Positions 35,560 through 45,900 of a stretch of DNA of 64,000 bases are shown here, piece after piece; the stretch's first letter is position 1; every line of letters starts with the position of its first letter. Source of the stretch: Mytilus edulis (lineage: Eukaryota > Mollusca > Bivalvia > Mytilida > Mytilidae); contig NC_092346.1 of assembly GCF_963676685.1 (NCBI RefSeq), positions 50,807,062 to 50,871,061 of the forward strand. Reading direction: 5' to 3'. Both the position numbers and the translations under genes were made by a program. The notes beneath the pieces are model-generated. The model had not been told where the DNA came from. It ran no database searches and was given only the letters and a program-made list of their open reading frames with translations.

Positions 35560-35775
35560 ATTAGTGTCCTCCTCAATTTGAACTTCAACAGTGTCATTAT
35601 TATTTATAATTGTTATTCTTTTTTTCTCTTCTCTGTTTCTTGCCACCTTCTCTGTCAAGACTTAAGCGCCGCCAATCTTTAGCTGCATCATCTATTTCCT
35701 TATCCGAAGACTCTTTACAGCTATGTTTTTTTTCTAACCGACTCTGTAATAAAGTTATAAGTAAACCTGAATTGC
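35560..35775 (-). pseudogene. Possible terminal exon fragment inside the transposon
   Basis: On the minus strand a pyrimidine/A-rich tract ending TTATTACAG (about 35745) precedes a polar ORF, ESRLEKKHSCKESSDKE and DDAAKDWRRLSLDREGG, followed by basic KKQRREKK. In the next frame the sequence continues as acidic EVQIEEDTNSGDDQ and a stop near 35550. The acceptor-like site, non-repetitive composition and codon look suggest a captured or decayed exon with one frameshift. I do not recognise the protein. It could be chance. Confidence 0.25.
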
Positions 35776-35859
35776 GTATTTGCCTAATGCATGCGTGCGT
35801 AATCTCCCTTCTAGATATGTAATATGAATTAATGTATATTCTAAATAGTTTAAACACTA

Positions 35860-36985
35860 TTTAATACAAAATAAAATCTTAAATAACCATTTTGTTTTAT
35901 ATTGGTTATTTGTCTAATGGTCAGAAATCTTTAGTATTAGACGGATTTGTGGGTATAACAAACCCCTTATTACTATTATTTCAGAATTCGGTATCATGCT
36001 TTATATATTCGTAATATAAATGATATATAAAGAATAATTTAGATGTGTATTAATGAACAGTTATATATTTGATATATAAAAACACTGTTACACATTCAAG
36101 TGTGTATATGATTAGGTTTCACAAATATATCGTATCTGTTTGCATGCGATTTAGAAATACAATAAAACTAACAAATTCATTTATATTTTAATGAAGTAGA
36201 AATCATTATACCACATTTTTGAAAAAAATACGGAATAAGGTACATCTTAAGACAATTTTATTCCATTAACTTCAGTAATGATCATACATGTTGTGGTTAT
36301 AGATTTATATATTTTACCATTTGTTTGAAGATACTAATGTTCAGTGGCAAATATTTCATGATAATTAATAGGATTGAAATGATTTAAAATCTAGAAAATA
36401 TTTCGCCCGAAACGTATAAACTTCAAGATCAGCATTATAAAATGATAGAAATTAATATATGTTTTGATTTTTAACAACATCCCTCAGATTAAAAAATCAT
36501 ATTGTATTTGTCATTCTGAATCGTATATATATATATATCAGATTTTTTAAAGTTACAACTTACATGTTACTATCTTTCTCTTTGAATCTCAGATGACATG
36601 ATTTTCTCTTTTTGTTTTCTTCGTATCGCTGCTCTCTTACAAATACACAACAGGAAATAATCACAAAAGTGACCATCCCATTACATTCAGATTTCCTATA
36701 AACTTAATTACCATAGCAACTATCTTTGAAATTTGTCGAACATATGGTCAACCTTCTATCAGAATGGGCTTGATTAACAGACTGGCTGTATCAAATATCA
36801 CTCTGCATATAATTGCTATTATTATGTTTCACAAAGTTTAATGAATAAAGTTATTATAAATAATGATTGCAATAAATTTTAATTTTTAACCAGGCAATCT
36901 ATGTTTACGATATACATTTTTTTTTATTACAGTAATGATATTCCAGTATAAATTTTACCTGACTTATATATAGAGTATAATATAT
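35860..36985. other. AT-rich interior of the putative transposon
   Basis: No ORF of interest is seen. It is strongly A/T-rich with TA-rich microsatellite stretches near 36525. Confidence 0.4.
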
Positions 36986-37257
36986 AATCACGCAACGTTG
37001 GGCCAGCATTGGCCCAACATAGAGTTGTAAATGTAATTTCAGTTGATAAACACTTTCGGTATAACATTAACTTTTCATAAAGCCTGCTGCAATCGAAATT
37101 ATCCGCCTCCCAAGAGAAATAAAGCGTAAAATATTATATTATCAATTCTATTAACAAAATTTCATATCGGCCCTATGTTGCTACTAACATAATGCCAACA
37201 TTTGCCCGATTATTTATAACCAACATGAGATAATAATATGAATTTACAACAACAGAC

Positions 37258-37520
37258 CAACGTTGGGCCAATGTTGTGCAGCCGACACCAACGTGCGACC
37301 AATGTACCGACAATTTGCCAACGTTGGGCCAATGTTGTGCAGCCAACATAAACTTGCGACCAACGGACCGACAATTTGCCAACGTTGGGCCAATGTTGTG
37401 CAGCCAACATAAACTTGCGACCAACGGACCGACAATTTGCCAACGTTGGGCCAATGTTGTGAAGCCAACACCAACGGTCGACCAACGGGCCGACCATTTG
37501 CCAACGTTGGCCCACTGTTA
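37258..37520. repeat. 61 bp tandem repeat, four units plus partial
   Basis: CAACGTTGGGCC begins units at 37258, 37319, 37380 and 37441, with a partial at 37502. Each unit has GCAGCCAACA or similar and GACAATTTGCC. Because 61 is not a multiple of three, unit boundaries shift frame and several overlapping ORFs appear open. They are repeat artefacts. Confidence 0.92.
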
Positions 37521-37551
37521 GTCTGCTGACTGGGATATATATATATATGTC

Positions 37552-38119
37552 AAGTCGATCCGGCCCCAATAAAAAATATTTTTATAAGGAATGAAAATAA
37601 AGATATATATTAATGTAATTCATAAATGTTTATGATTTTTATATAATGTAAAAGGTATACGGTAAAAAAAATAAATTCAGATGAGTATAAAACAACATGA
37701 ACAAACTAGGTTGATTATGTTTTTATTACAAGTTTTTAAGAGTATTGGGTATAATTTATCTTATAGTTCACAATCGCCAGACTATTGTTGAATAAACAAA
37801 CCAATTATAGACTAATGATTTGATTAATCAAGTCATTATGATGAGTTAAATTTTATAGGTTTCAGTGGACTGTAAATATTTATTTAGATATTCTGTGTAT
37901 GAACTAATAAAAAATAAATAACCTGCAATTCAACAATAACACTCATTTTCGTATCGATTTAAAATAGTTCTTTAACTGGTACTCCAATACTTCACTTACC
38001 TTTTGTCATCTATCATCGGACACTTTTTGAAAATTCCATTTAAACTGTTAAAATGTGTCACAAATTCCTCCAAAATCAATATAGTTATTTCATATTTTAT
38101 TATGGGGCCGGATCGACTT
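37552..38119. mobile_element. Nested inverted-repeat segment (CAAGTCGATCCGGCCCCA)
   Basis: CAAGTCGATCCGGCCCCA at 37552-37569 is answered by its exact reverse complement at 38102-38119. The interior is AT-rich without ORFs. It may be a MITE of the same family as the outer element, or part of one tandem-ended terminus. Confidence 0.5.
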
Positions 38120-38215
38120 GGGGCCGGATCAACGTGGGCCGGATCGACTTGGGCCAGATCGACTTTGGGCCGGATTGACTTGGGGCCGGATCGGTTTGGG
38201 GCCGGAACGACCGGA
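38104..38215. repeat. ~16 bp tandem repeat GGGGCCGGATCGACTT, seven units
   Basis: There are seven diverged units of 15-16 bp, each starting GGG(G)CC(G/A)GA. They form the right end of the putative transposon, and inverted copies lie at 34722-34751. Confidence 0.9.
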
Positions 38216-38228
38216 TACCTAGCCCTGG

Positions 38229-38713
38229 AACCAGTAACAAGCATTTTACTTTGTAATGAGTACAAAGGTGATAAATTTTAATATATGCAGCCTCCTTCAT
38301 TAATATTATAATTGCTGATTCCTTAAGTCGAATCAACAAAGGTAATACAAAGAATATTCAGGATAACCTTTTCATTTATAAATTATAATGACAAGATATC
38401 CTCTTCCTAAAATACATGAACCGTATTTCAAAACATTAAATATCTTAGTAAAACAATAATAGAAAAGCAGAAGTTATAAAAATATATCTATTTTTAATAT
38501 TCAATACATTGAGTTTTTTTTATAAGCTGATACTTATGAGATGCATCAACTACATTGCATTTCTTATTTTGACAGTTGTGCAACAAGAAAAAAGTTAAAC
38601 TTTTTATTGATTGATTGTCAAATTTGTTGCTTGTTTTATGTCCAGTGGCAAATATTTCTGGCATATTCAGACAAAGTCTTTCATTTGAAATTATCACAAG
38701 TTCTTTTTCAATT
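38229..38713. other. 3' flank of the dehydrogenase gene
   Basis: The sequence is AT-rich. On the minus strand an AATAAA lies at 38608-38603, about 106 nt past the stop codon, and could be the polyadenylation signal. Minus-strand ORF 38494-38820 is a shadow of the gene and is not called. Confidence 0.45.
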
Positions 38714-39655
38714 TTAAAGTCCAGTAATTTCTTTGCTTGTTTTCCACATTTTAAGTTGAGTTTCTTTGCATGATGAAACTTCAGGCCATGGTTCCTGTAC
38801 ACAGGCACCAAAATAGCCACCTGATTTCCCTTCTAGTTCCTCAGAAATCGCACAGTGAACAACTGTTTGGCATCCCTGGCTGGCTGTTTTAATTAAGAGC
38901 AATCTAAGGGGATAAAGAAGTGTCCAAAGCCACTTTGACATCGAATATCTAGCTAGTTCAGTATCTACCATACCAGGATGCACTGTGAACACATCCACTT
39001 TGGAGCCTGCCAAACGTTCATGCAACTCCCTAGCAAAATATACATTTGCTAATTTGCTATTGGCATACGCTTTTGTCTGCTTCCCTTTTACGTTTTCAAA
39101 GTCAATTTCGCCTCTTTTATGTAAAGCTGATGACACAAAAACTATTCTACTTGGAGAACTCTCCTTCAACTTTGAAAGCAACATATTTGTCAATAAAAAC
39201 ACTGAAAAGTGGTTTACAGCCATATGCATTTCTATTCCATCCTCGGATAGCTGGTAAGGATGTCCCATTACCCCAGCATTATTTACCAATACGTTTAAAG
39301 TATGCTCTTCTTCTAATATATCTTTGCAAAATTCTTTTACCGAAACATGAGATGCAAGATCCAAAGGTTTGAATACCAAACTTCCGTTTTTCGTTCTAGA
39401 TTGTATGTATTCAATAGCTATTCTTGCTTTGTTTGGATCTCGACATGCCATGATTACACGTGCATGACGTTTAGCTAACTCTAATGCGGTTTGAAGTCCT
39501 ATGCCAGTATTTGCACCGGTCACGATACATGTTTTCCCATGCAGTAACACACACGAATTACATCTTCTAGTACGAAGAGATCTAAAGAGAACAGCAGTGA
39601 CATACATTCCCACGAAAGTTACTGAAGCTGTGACATACCATGTGGTTGAATCCAT
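38714..39655 (-). CDS. Retinol dehydrogenase 11-14-like short-chain dehydrogenase
   Basis: This intact 313-residue protein is a classical short-chain dehydrogenase/reductase, closest by motif to RDH11/12/13/14 (SDR7C), which reduce retinal or other aldehydes and ketones with NADPH at ER or mitochondrial membranes. Residues 6-27 form a hydrophobic N-terminal anchor. The Rossmann cofactor loop TGANTGIG is at 46-53 and ACRDPNKA at 70-77, whose Arg suggests NADP(H). NNAG is at 125-128 and the catalytic Asn (VNHFS) at 148. The catalytic Ser is near 176 and YANSK at 197-201 supplies Tyr and Lys. HPGMVDTEL follows. Length fits the family (about 316-336). The whole gene is one exon, unlike most animal RDH genes, so it may be an old retrocopy or an intron-poor lineage member. 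The start is the first Met, before the anchor. It is divergent from SPAST, with starts 2.9 kb apart. Exact substrate is not predictable. Confidence 0.92.
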   Translation of the reverse strand: MDSTTWYVTASVTFVGMYVTAVLFRSLRTRRCNSCVLLHGKTCIVTGANTGIGLQTALELAKRHARVIMACRDPNKARIAIEYIQSRTKNGSLVFKPLDLASHVSVKEFCKDILEEEHTLNVLVNNAGVMGHPYQLSEDGIEMHMAVNHFSVFLLTNMLLSKLKESSPSRIVFVSSALHKRGEIDFENVKGKQTKAYANSKLANVYFARELHERLAGSKVDVFTVHPGMVDTELARYSMSKWLWTLLYPLRLLLIKTASQGCQTVVHCAISEELEGKSGGYFGACVQEPWPEVSSCKETQLKMWKTSKEITGL

Positions 39656-40905
39656 TCTCGAAATTCAATACACAAAGTCATCAACAAATATATTTTCATT
39701 TCATTTCTATAGTGTTTTCTATCACTTAACATGCTTAAAAGAGCTTAGGAAAAGTAGATTATGAAACCAGTCGCAAAAAGGTGTCTAAATGTAAAATCAA
39801 TTTCAGTATAAAGACCATCAATTCCGGTTCGACATAATGTATTATATTATTAAATTAAGGACAGTCGGCTTGGCAGTGGTGTAATGGTAGATTGGAGAAA
39901 AGTCGGGGGACTGGAAATTTTTAAATTCTGAAGTGATCGGAAAATAAATTAAAGTTAGTCATTTATTTTTAATTTTTTTTTCAAGAAGGAAAAATAGTGT
40001 GGGTATTTTCCCTTCTATTCCCCACCAGTGCATGAAATCGTATTCTAATATATAGTACTAGAGATATAAGACTAGGTACCGTCTGATAGGATTGTGTATG
40101 GTGGTTTTTTTTTTTTGGGGGGGGGGGGGGGGACAGAGTCGCTTTATGTCAATAATTTCCACCCGTACTGCTAGTCGTATTGGCCTTTATTTTTATTTTG
40201 CTAGACCGTGTACGACACCGCTACAAACATTTATTTTCATACTGTACCCAATCATTACCTACATTGTTCTGTATCCAAAGTTTAATGTCGGAATTTTCAT
40301 TTTCAATATATATGTATTTTGTTGGACAGAATATGCATTTTCTCCTCTTTATTGCCTGCTACTACCGTATATTAAACAGTGGCAGATCCAGAGTATATCG
40401 ACGGAAAAGAAATCAGATATGTGAACTCCACCAGAGACATCCACACATATAATATGTCTCTGACTCAACAGAGTGACAAACGGATTTTATTGATGATCAA
40501 GGCGGTTATATATGAGAATATATAAAAGCTACTTAAAATGATAAATTTTATCCAAGACTTCACACTCTTGAAGAATTGGAAATAATAAATAAGTACATGA
40601 AATAACTTTATTTAGAGTTTTGTCATAGTGTACAAATAAGGAAATGACATAATCTGTAATGAGCTTTAAAGTTTTAACCGACATACAAGACAAAACATAA
40701 TACATGACATACATGCACATGTCATAAGTTAAATAACAAAAAATGAAGCACTCATATACGCAGATGGTAGTAATAATCATGTTCCATCACATTCTGTTTA
40801 GTCACTAAATTAGTGTGTATACGTCATGCACGTGTCTGTCCCAAACCTCATATGGAGCCTATACTGAATTCAGTGGTTGTCGTACTGTAATACATACTTG
40901 GGGGG
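39656..40905. other. Intergenic, upstream of the dehydrogenase
   Basis: No second gene is seen. There is a poly-T/poly-G run at 40105-40132. The 110- and 90-codon ORFs at 40092-40452 are AT-rich and lack any recognised motif. No clear core promoter motif could be assigned. Confidence 0.4.
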
Positions 40906-41095
40906 GGGGGGGAATAGGAGGGGTTCTGATTCCGAAATCCCGGGCTTAAAAACACAAAATCCCGAGGTCCAGAATTTAAATAAAGTTAAATCCCGGATCC
41001 CGAAATTTGAAAAAGAGAATTCCCGGATTCCGAAGGGGGAAATCCCGAAATCCCGAGCTCCGATCCCGGAGTCACGACAAAGGTCCTATCTCCCT
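40906..41095. repeat. Degenerate AATCCCGG repeat (inverse of 2216-2395 family)
   Basis: Units such as AATCCCG, TCCCGGATCCCG and AATCCCGAAATCCCG run for about 180 bp, the reverse complement style of the GGGATTTCGG block near 2216. Both are next to the TTGTCTCATTGGCAATCAT repeat family. Confidence 0.6.
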
Positions 41096-41139
41096 CATAC
41101 TTTTATAGTTAATGATATTTGCTTTTCTTTCATTTTTTC

Positions 41140-41350
41140 AAGGTACATTAGTTAGGCTGTAAGTTTTCTCATTTTAATTGTTTTACGTTTGTCTTTTCGT
41201 GGCTTTTTATAGCAGTGACTATGCGCTATGCCGCGCTTTACCCGTCACAGTGGTGACCTATATATAGTTGTTTATGTCTGTGTCACTTTGGTCACTTGTA
41301 AGACCCCTCCTGTCTTGCAAAGAGTTGTCTCATTGGCAATCATCGGGATA
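41140..41350. repeat. Dispersed bivalve repeat
   Basis: This is a diverged copy of 3010-3275, with TTGTTTATGTCTGTGTCACT and TTGTCTCATTGGCAATCAT, plus a short internal expansion. Confidence 0.6.
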
Positions 41351-41599
41351 TGACCGTGACAGTTTCTTTTCATGTATCTATCTATCTTCATATTTCCGCA
41401 CTCAGTTCCAACTTTGACTATTACGTGCCGTTGCATGCGTGGCTTATTTACAATTTAAAAGAAATAAATTTGCAGTAATATTACGTAACATATTGCATTG
41501 GTGCTTAGAAAAAATAAATAAAGTAAAAATATAACAGTGATTTAATTTTTTTTTGGTGGATTGTAACCCTATGTATATTTCTTGGTAAATCTATGTACA

Positions 41600-42290
41600 T
41601 GTTAAGCAGTTTTTATAATATTTGTGAAATTAAGAGCAGATATAGAAATCTGCTCTTTGAAGCCGTTGACTGTTGTACAAAGGATTGCTGATGTAGGAAG
41701 TAGGTTCCATTGTACTATTGTATGTGGATAAAATGAAAACTTATTAGAATCTTTATTTGTTTGAATTTGTTTAAGGCGGTTGGTATGTTTATGTCTTGTT
41801 CTACTGTCTGATTTACGTGACAAGAAGATCTTTAGGGTAAATTGCTATGTGTTGGTGTATGATCTTATAGAATACCACTAGTCTTGTTTGTATTCGTCTC
41901 ATTTCTAGTGTAGGCCACTGTAGGTGTTCAAGCATATTTGACACAGAGCTGGTATTGTGATATCTATTACATGTGTAGCGAGCAGCCGCTTCGTTGGACC
42001 ATCTCAATTTGGTTGATTTGATTTTTGGTGTGAGGGTCCCAGACGCAAGAGCTGTACTCAAGCTTAGGTCTGACTAATGACATGTATGCCCGTTCTTTGA
42101 TTTTTTGGGATGAAACTTTAAGGTTACTTTTTAGAAAATTAAGTTGTTTGTTTGCATTTGCTGTTACATTATTACTATGTTTATTCCATTTTAGATCAGA
42201 TTGTATGGTTATGCCTAAATATTTTTTTGCTGTTTCAGTTTGGAGGATGTGACCATGAATATATTTAAGGAATAACTGTAATATTTTTTT
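41600..42290 (-). pseudogene. Jockey/CR1-type LINE reverse transcriptase 3' end
   Basis: The minus strand from ~42290 encodes the post-palm region: AKKYLGITIQSDLKWNKHSNN, FLKSNLKVSSQKIKERAY, SLVRPKLEYSSCVWDPHT. After a frameshift near 42000 it reads AAARYTCNRYHNTSSVSNML, LQWPTLEMRR and LVVFYKIIHQHIAI. After another near 41820 it reads RTRHKHTNRLKQIQTNKDS, FSFYPHTIVQWNLLP and a final stop near 41602. This is the standard C-terminus of a jockey/CR1-like non-LTR retrotransposon, 5' truncated and broken by two frameshifts. The 5' truncation point abuts a short TTTTTCTGTCTATGAAG motif also found at 56265. Confidence 0.85.
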
Positions 42291-42330
42291 CTGTCTATGA
42301 AGATATGAAGATCTATGAAGAAATAACATC

Positions 42331-42537
42331 AAAAATGTAGTGTTGCCGTTCTGTTTATCCGCGTGGTATTCTTAAACGGAAATATTACAGGGTTATATCC
42401 GTCATCCAATTTTACCTTTTCAATATACTTTATTTATTTTTTGTCGAGGGAAAAGCACAAATCGAAAGAAAAGATCGATTATTCATAATTCATTTATTAT
42501 CCAATGCATAATTTTGTTTTGATGATGGAGAACAGGG
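42331..42537 (+). promoter_or_regulatory. SPAST 5' flank and probable 5' UTR
   Basis: The 200 bp before the spastin start are AT-rich with no clear TATA box at a defined distance. Transcription start cannot be read from sequence. The last 35 bases carry three ATGs of an upstream ORF. Confidence 0.4.
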
Positions 42538-42575
42538 ATGCATCGAAAAGACAGGGGACGATCTGGAGGGCGTAA
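42504..42575 (+). other. Upstream ORF overlapping the SPAST start codon
   Basis: ATGs at 42504, 42522 and 42525 share one frame that ends at TAA 42573-42575, 35 nt past the main ATG (42538) and out of frame with it. If these lie in the mRNA, ribosomes translating the uORF would skip Met1 and could reinitiate or leak to Met103. Confidence 0.55.
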
Positions 42576-42958
42576 AAAGGGTGATAAGGGAGGTCGACCG
42601 AATCGTAACCAAGGAAGAAATTATGAATCAGTTCACCGCAGAAATTTAGACTTGTTTGCAGCTCCACTATTATTTTTATTTAGCCTTTTACGATATTTGG
42701 CAGTTCAACTGTGGGTAGTGTTAGGCATTATTATTTGCAGGTCTAGATCTGCAATTCCTTCCAGAAATAGATGGCGGCAAAATTCAGCTTTGATTTCTGA
42801 TGCTGAATCTGGTTCAAATACTGAACTTCATCGAAGTCCAAAAATGGCTGCTAGGGATCCAGGTCCTGGTGAACCAGCATTAGTTTCCCAGAAACATCAT
42901 CACAGAAAAGCTTTTGAATATATTTCAAAAGCTTTGAAAATTGATGAGGAACATGACG
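42538..42958 (+). CDS. SPAST: SPAST exon 1 (hairpin, start of MIT)
   Basis: It encodes residues 1-140 plus one base and ends GACG|GTACGAG. The basic N-terminus ([17 protein letters not shown]) precedes the hydrophobic hairpin at 37-67. A second in-frame Met, M103 at 42844, reads MAARDPGPG and sits in a strong context (A at -3, G at +4). Human spastin's alternative start, M87, also begins MAA, so a short hairpin-free isoform is plausible. Confidence 0.93.
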
Positions 42959-45900
42959 GTACGAGACATGTTTCAATTGTGCTTTTTGTTTGGCACTGGC
43001 TACGGTTTCATGGAAATGTAACAATAATAAAATAATTATTGTTACATTGGAGACTAATTGCCAGAATGGAAGTTGGGTAGGGAACTGATAAATTACGAAT
43101 GTAACAATAATAATAGAGTCTACAGTTACATTGCGTTATTGTTACATTAATGCAACAAATGTGCGCTAGATTTATTAAACTTAAACCTACTAAATAGTTT
43201 TGTTGCATAATTTTTTTCGCCAATAAGAACGAAATAATGAGTCACAAAATATCTGGAATCTGAAAATGAATCATATTACAACCATGACAACGGCACATGC
43301 CTCCAAAAGTACTGTTGGACGAAAATATTAACATTGCAAGAGTTAAAAATATTTTCTCACCTGAATCATGAAAGACATTGAAAGTTTCAAAAAGGGATAG
43401 TGTAAAATGGAGTTGTACAGTACGTATACAGTATCAGACCGTCAGACGTGCACATTTCGGCTGCATCACTCTTTGAGTTTGAAGTGGTAGTTTACCAAAA
43501 TGCGTCGGACTAAAACATGCTCCTCAGTAAAGCAACATACTCAGTGGATTTGTAGAAACTGTCATTGTAAATAAAAATAAAAATAAAAATTCATTATTGT
43601 ATGCAATATTGTAAACTTCAAATAAAAGTTTCCAATTTTTAATTCAATACAATATTACTAGTCCCATTGTGCATTAATGTAACAATAACGCAATGTAACC
43701 GTAGACTAAATTATTATTGTTACATTCGTTATTAATCGGTTCCTTACCCATCCCTACATTCCGGCAATTAGTCTCCAATGTTACATTTCCATGTAACCGT
43801 AGCCAGTGCCTTTTTGTTTTCCGTGTGTTGAAATTATGAATTGTTTGCTACATGTACATTGCCTAAAATTACTTCAGACTTTCATTTATGTATATATGCA
43901 AAGAAATTCTTTTGTTCTTTTATAAGGCTTGGACTAGCCCAAATAATCAGGCTATTATACTTTTTTACCTTTTTGACTGTAACATGTGTAAGGCGTCAAA
44001 GCAAGAAAAATATAATAGCCTTTCAAGATTTCACAATTATTTGGACTAGGCTCCGACCTGCAAATGTTCCTATAATTTTATGGAGAGTTATCTTGACTTG
44101 ATATAGTACTGTTTCATGTCCAGTGCACAATGTTAAACTGTGCACCCATCATGTAGCTATTAATCGAAAGACCTGAGTCACCTGACTCTTGAAATCAGTA
44201 AATGCCTCACAACATTCAAAGGTGTTAAAATTTCTTTGAAGCACATATGCTGTGCACTCACTTACTACAATATGTACCATGTACAAATTAATCAAAATTA
44301 ATATTAATAAATGTGTATAAATTTTAATTTCTTTAGTTTATTTGTCTCGTAAATTTATGTTCCATCAATCAAGTAACTTGATTCCCTCAGTATTGTTTAG
44401 TTTAATTTTTTATTGTTTATAACTAAGACCCTGTTTACACTTGTACGAAAATGGATCGATCTTTATTTGAATCAATCTTAAAAGATCAGTTCACGTTTAC
44501 AAAATAAACTGACAATAGTTCAATTGATTATGATTATATTAGAGTGACAGTGGTATTCACAGCCAAGAAAAAAAAAGACTATAAATATTACAATATATTT
44601 CGTAATTAAATAATCCTGAAAATAGAATATTAAAGGAAATTTTGCATCTCGCACACACTTAGTAATGATGAAGAAATTAAAAAATGTAGTTTTCTCATTG
44701 GGATTTCATATGGATTTAATACATATTATTTTGGTTCATACATCACAAGCCTTTAAACAAAGATATGTGTGTAGATTATCACTAAAAACAAACGGTCAAT
44801 GTGTTTGAAGATGAGGATTTGCAGCAAAGAAATACAACTTATCGATTTAGAAGATAATCCCAAAACAGCAGGATCTATGTTTACTTTTCTTATTCCATCC
44901 ATCCATCGTTTTTGAAACACGTGTGTTTTTGCCACAGAACATGCCATATTTATTTTCATATCTAAATATAACATTCACCTGAAAAAAGATCAATCACGAT
45001 GGATCTACATGTAAGCGTTTGCACTGAAAAAAAGATCGATTCAAATAAGATCGATCTTTTTAAAACCACCTGTGGAGGTAGACTTTTTAAGTCCGATTGA
45101 AGATCGATCTTCCCCATTTACATTAGACCAAAGAGCGATCTTAAAATTTTTGTCTAGTGTAAACAGGGTCTTATAGTCTTATATTGCCACTTGAGGCCCA
45201 TTAATGGAATAAAGTAGTATATTCTATAAGTGAAGCATTTAGTCTTGTACTTATATATTTTGAAAAGTTAGCAGGTATACATAGTAATAGGCATACTGCA
45301 ATTAAATGATCAACTTTTACACATACAGTACACAAGATGAAAATAATTCTTCAGATGAGGAATGAAACCCTAAAAACTACAATCAGGGGTGATACTTAGT
45401 TCTTTAATACACAAACTACAATCAGGGGTGATACTTGGTTCTTTAATACACAATCAGGGGTGAAACTTGGTTCTTTAATACACAATTTGTTTTATAGCCT
45501 GAGAAAAAATTAGCAAAATGGATTCAGATGAATATTCATGTTTATGTAACTATGTTTACAGGCAAACAAGATATAGCAATTGACATGTACAAAAAAGGCA
45601 TTATAGAACTTGAGAAAGGAATAAGTGTTGATGTCAGCAGTGGTGAAGGTAGGTTACATTTCTCAGTCTGCTCCTAACTGTCATACATTAGTGTTGATGT
45701 CAGCAGTGGTGAAGGTAGGTTACATTTCTCAGTCTGCTCTTAACTGTCATACATTAGTGTTGATGTCAGCAGTGGTGAAGGTAGGTTACACTTCTCAGTC
45801 TGCTCCTAACTGTCATACATTAGTGTTGATGTCAGCAGTGGTGAAGGTAGGTTACATTTCTCAGTCTGCTCTTAACTGTCATACATTAGTGTTGATGTCA

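Larger units (their letters stand above)
34711..38219. mobile_element. Putative 3.5 kb DNA transposon with 9 bp target duplication
   Basis: TAGCCCTGG occurs at 34702-34710 and 38220-38228. Immediately inside, GCTTTCGGGTCGATCCGG at the left and GGTATCCGGTCGTTCCGG (reverse complement of the right end) match at 18 of 22 positions. Subterminal DNA is built from ~16 bp repeats of CGATCCGGCCCC: two at the left, seven inverted at the right (38104-38215). A 9 bp duplication is typical of Mutator-like elements. No transposase is visible, so it is non-autonomous. A nested inverted pair (37552-37569 and 38102-38119) could be a second element or an alternative left end. Confidence 0.6.

Noticed and set aside
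37173..37569. Overlapping ORFs of 81-119 codons on both strands
   Set aside because: They are products of the 61 bp tandem repeat, which stays open in several frames.
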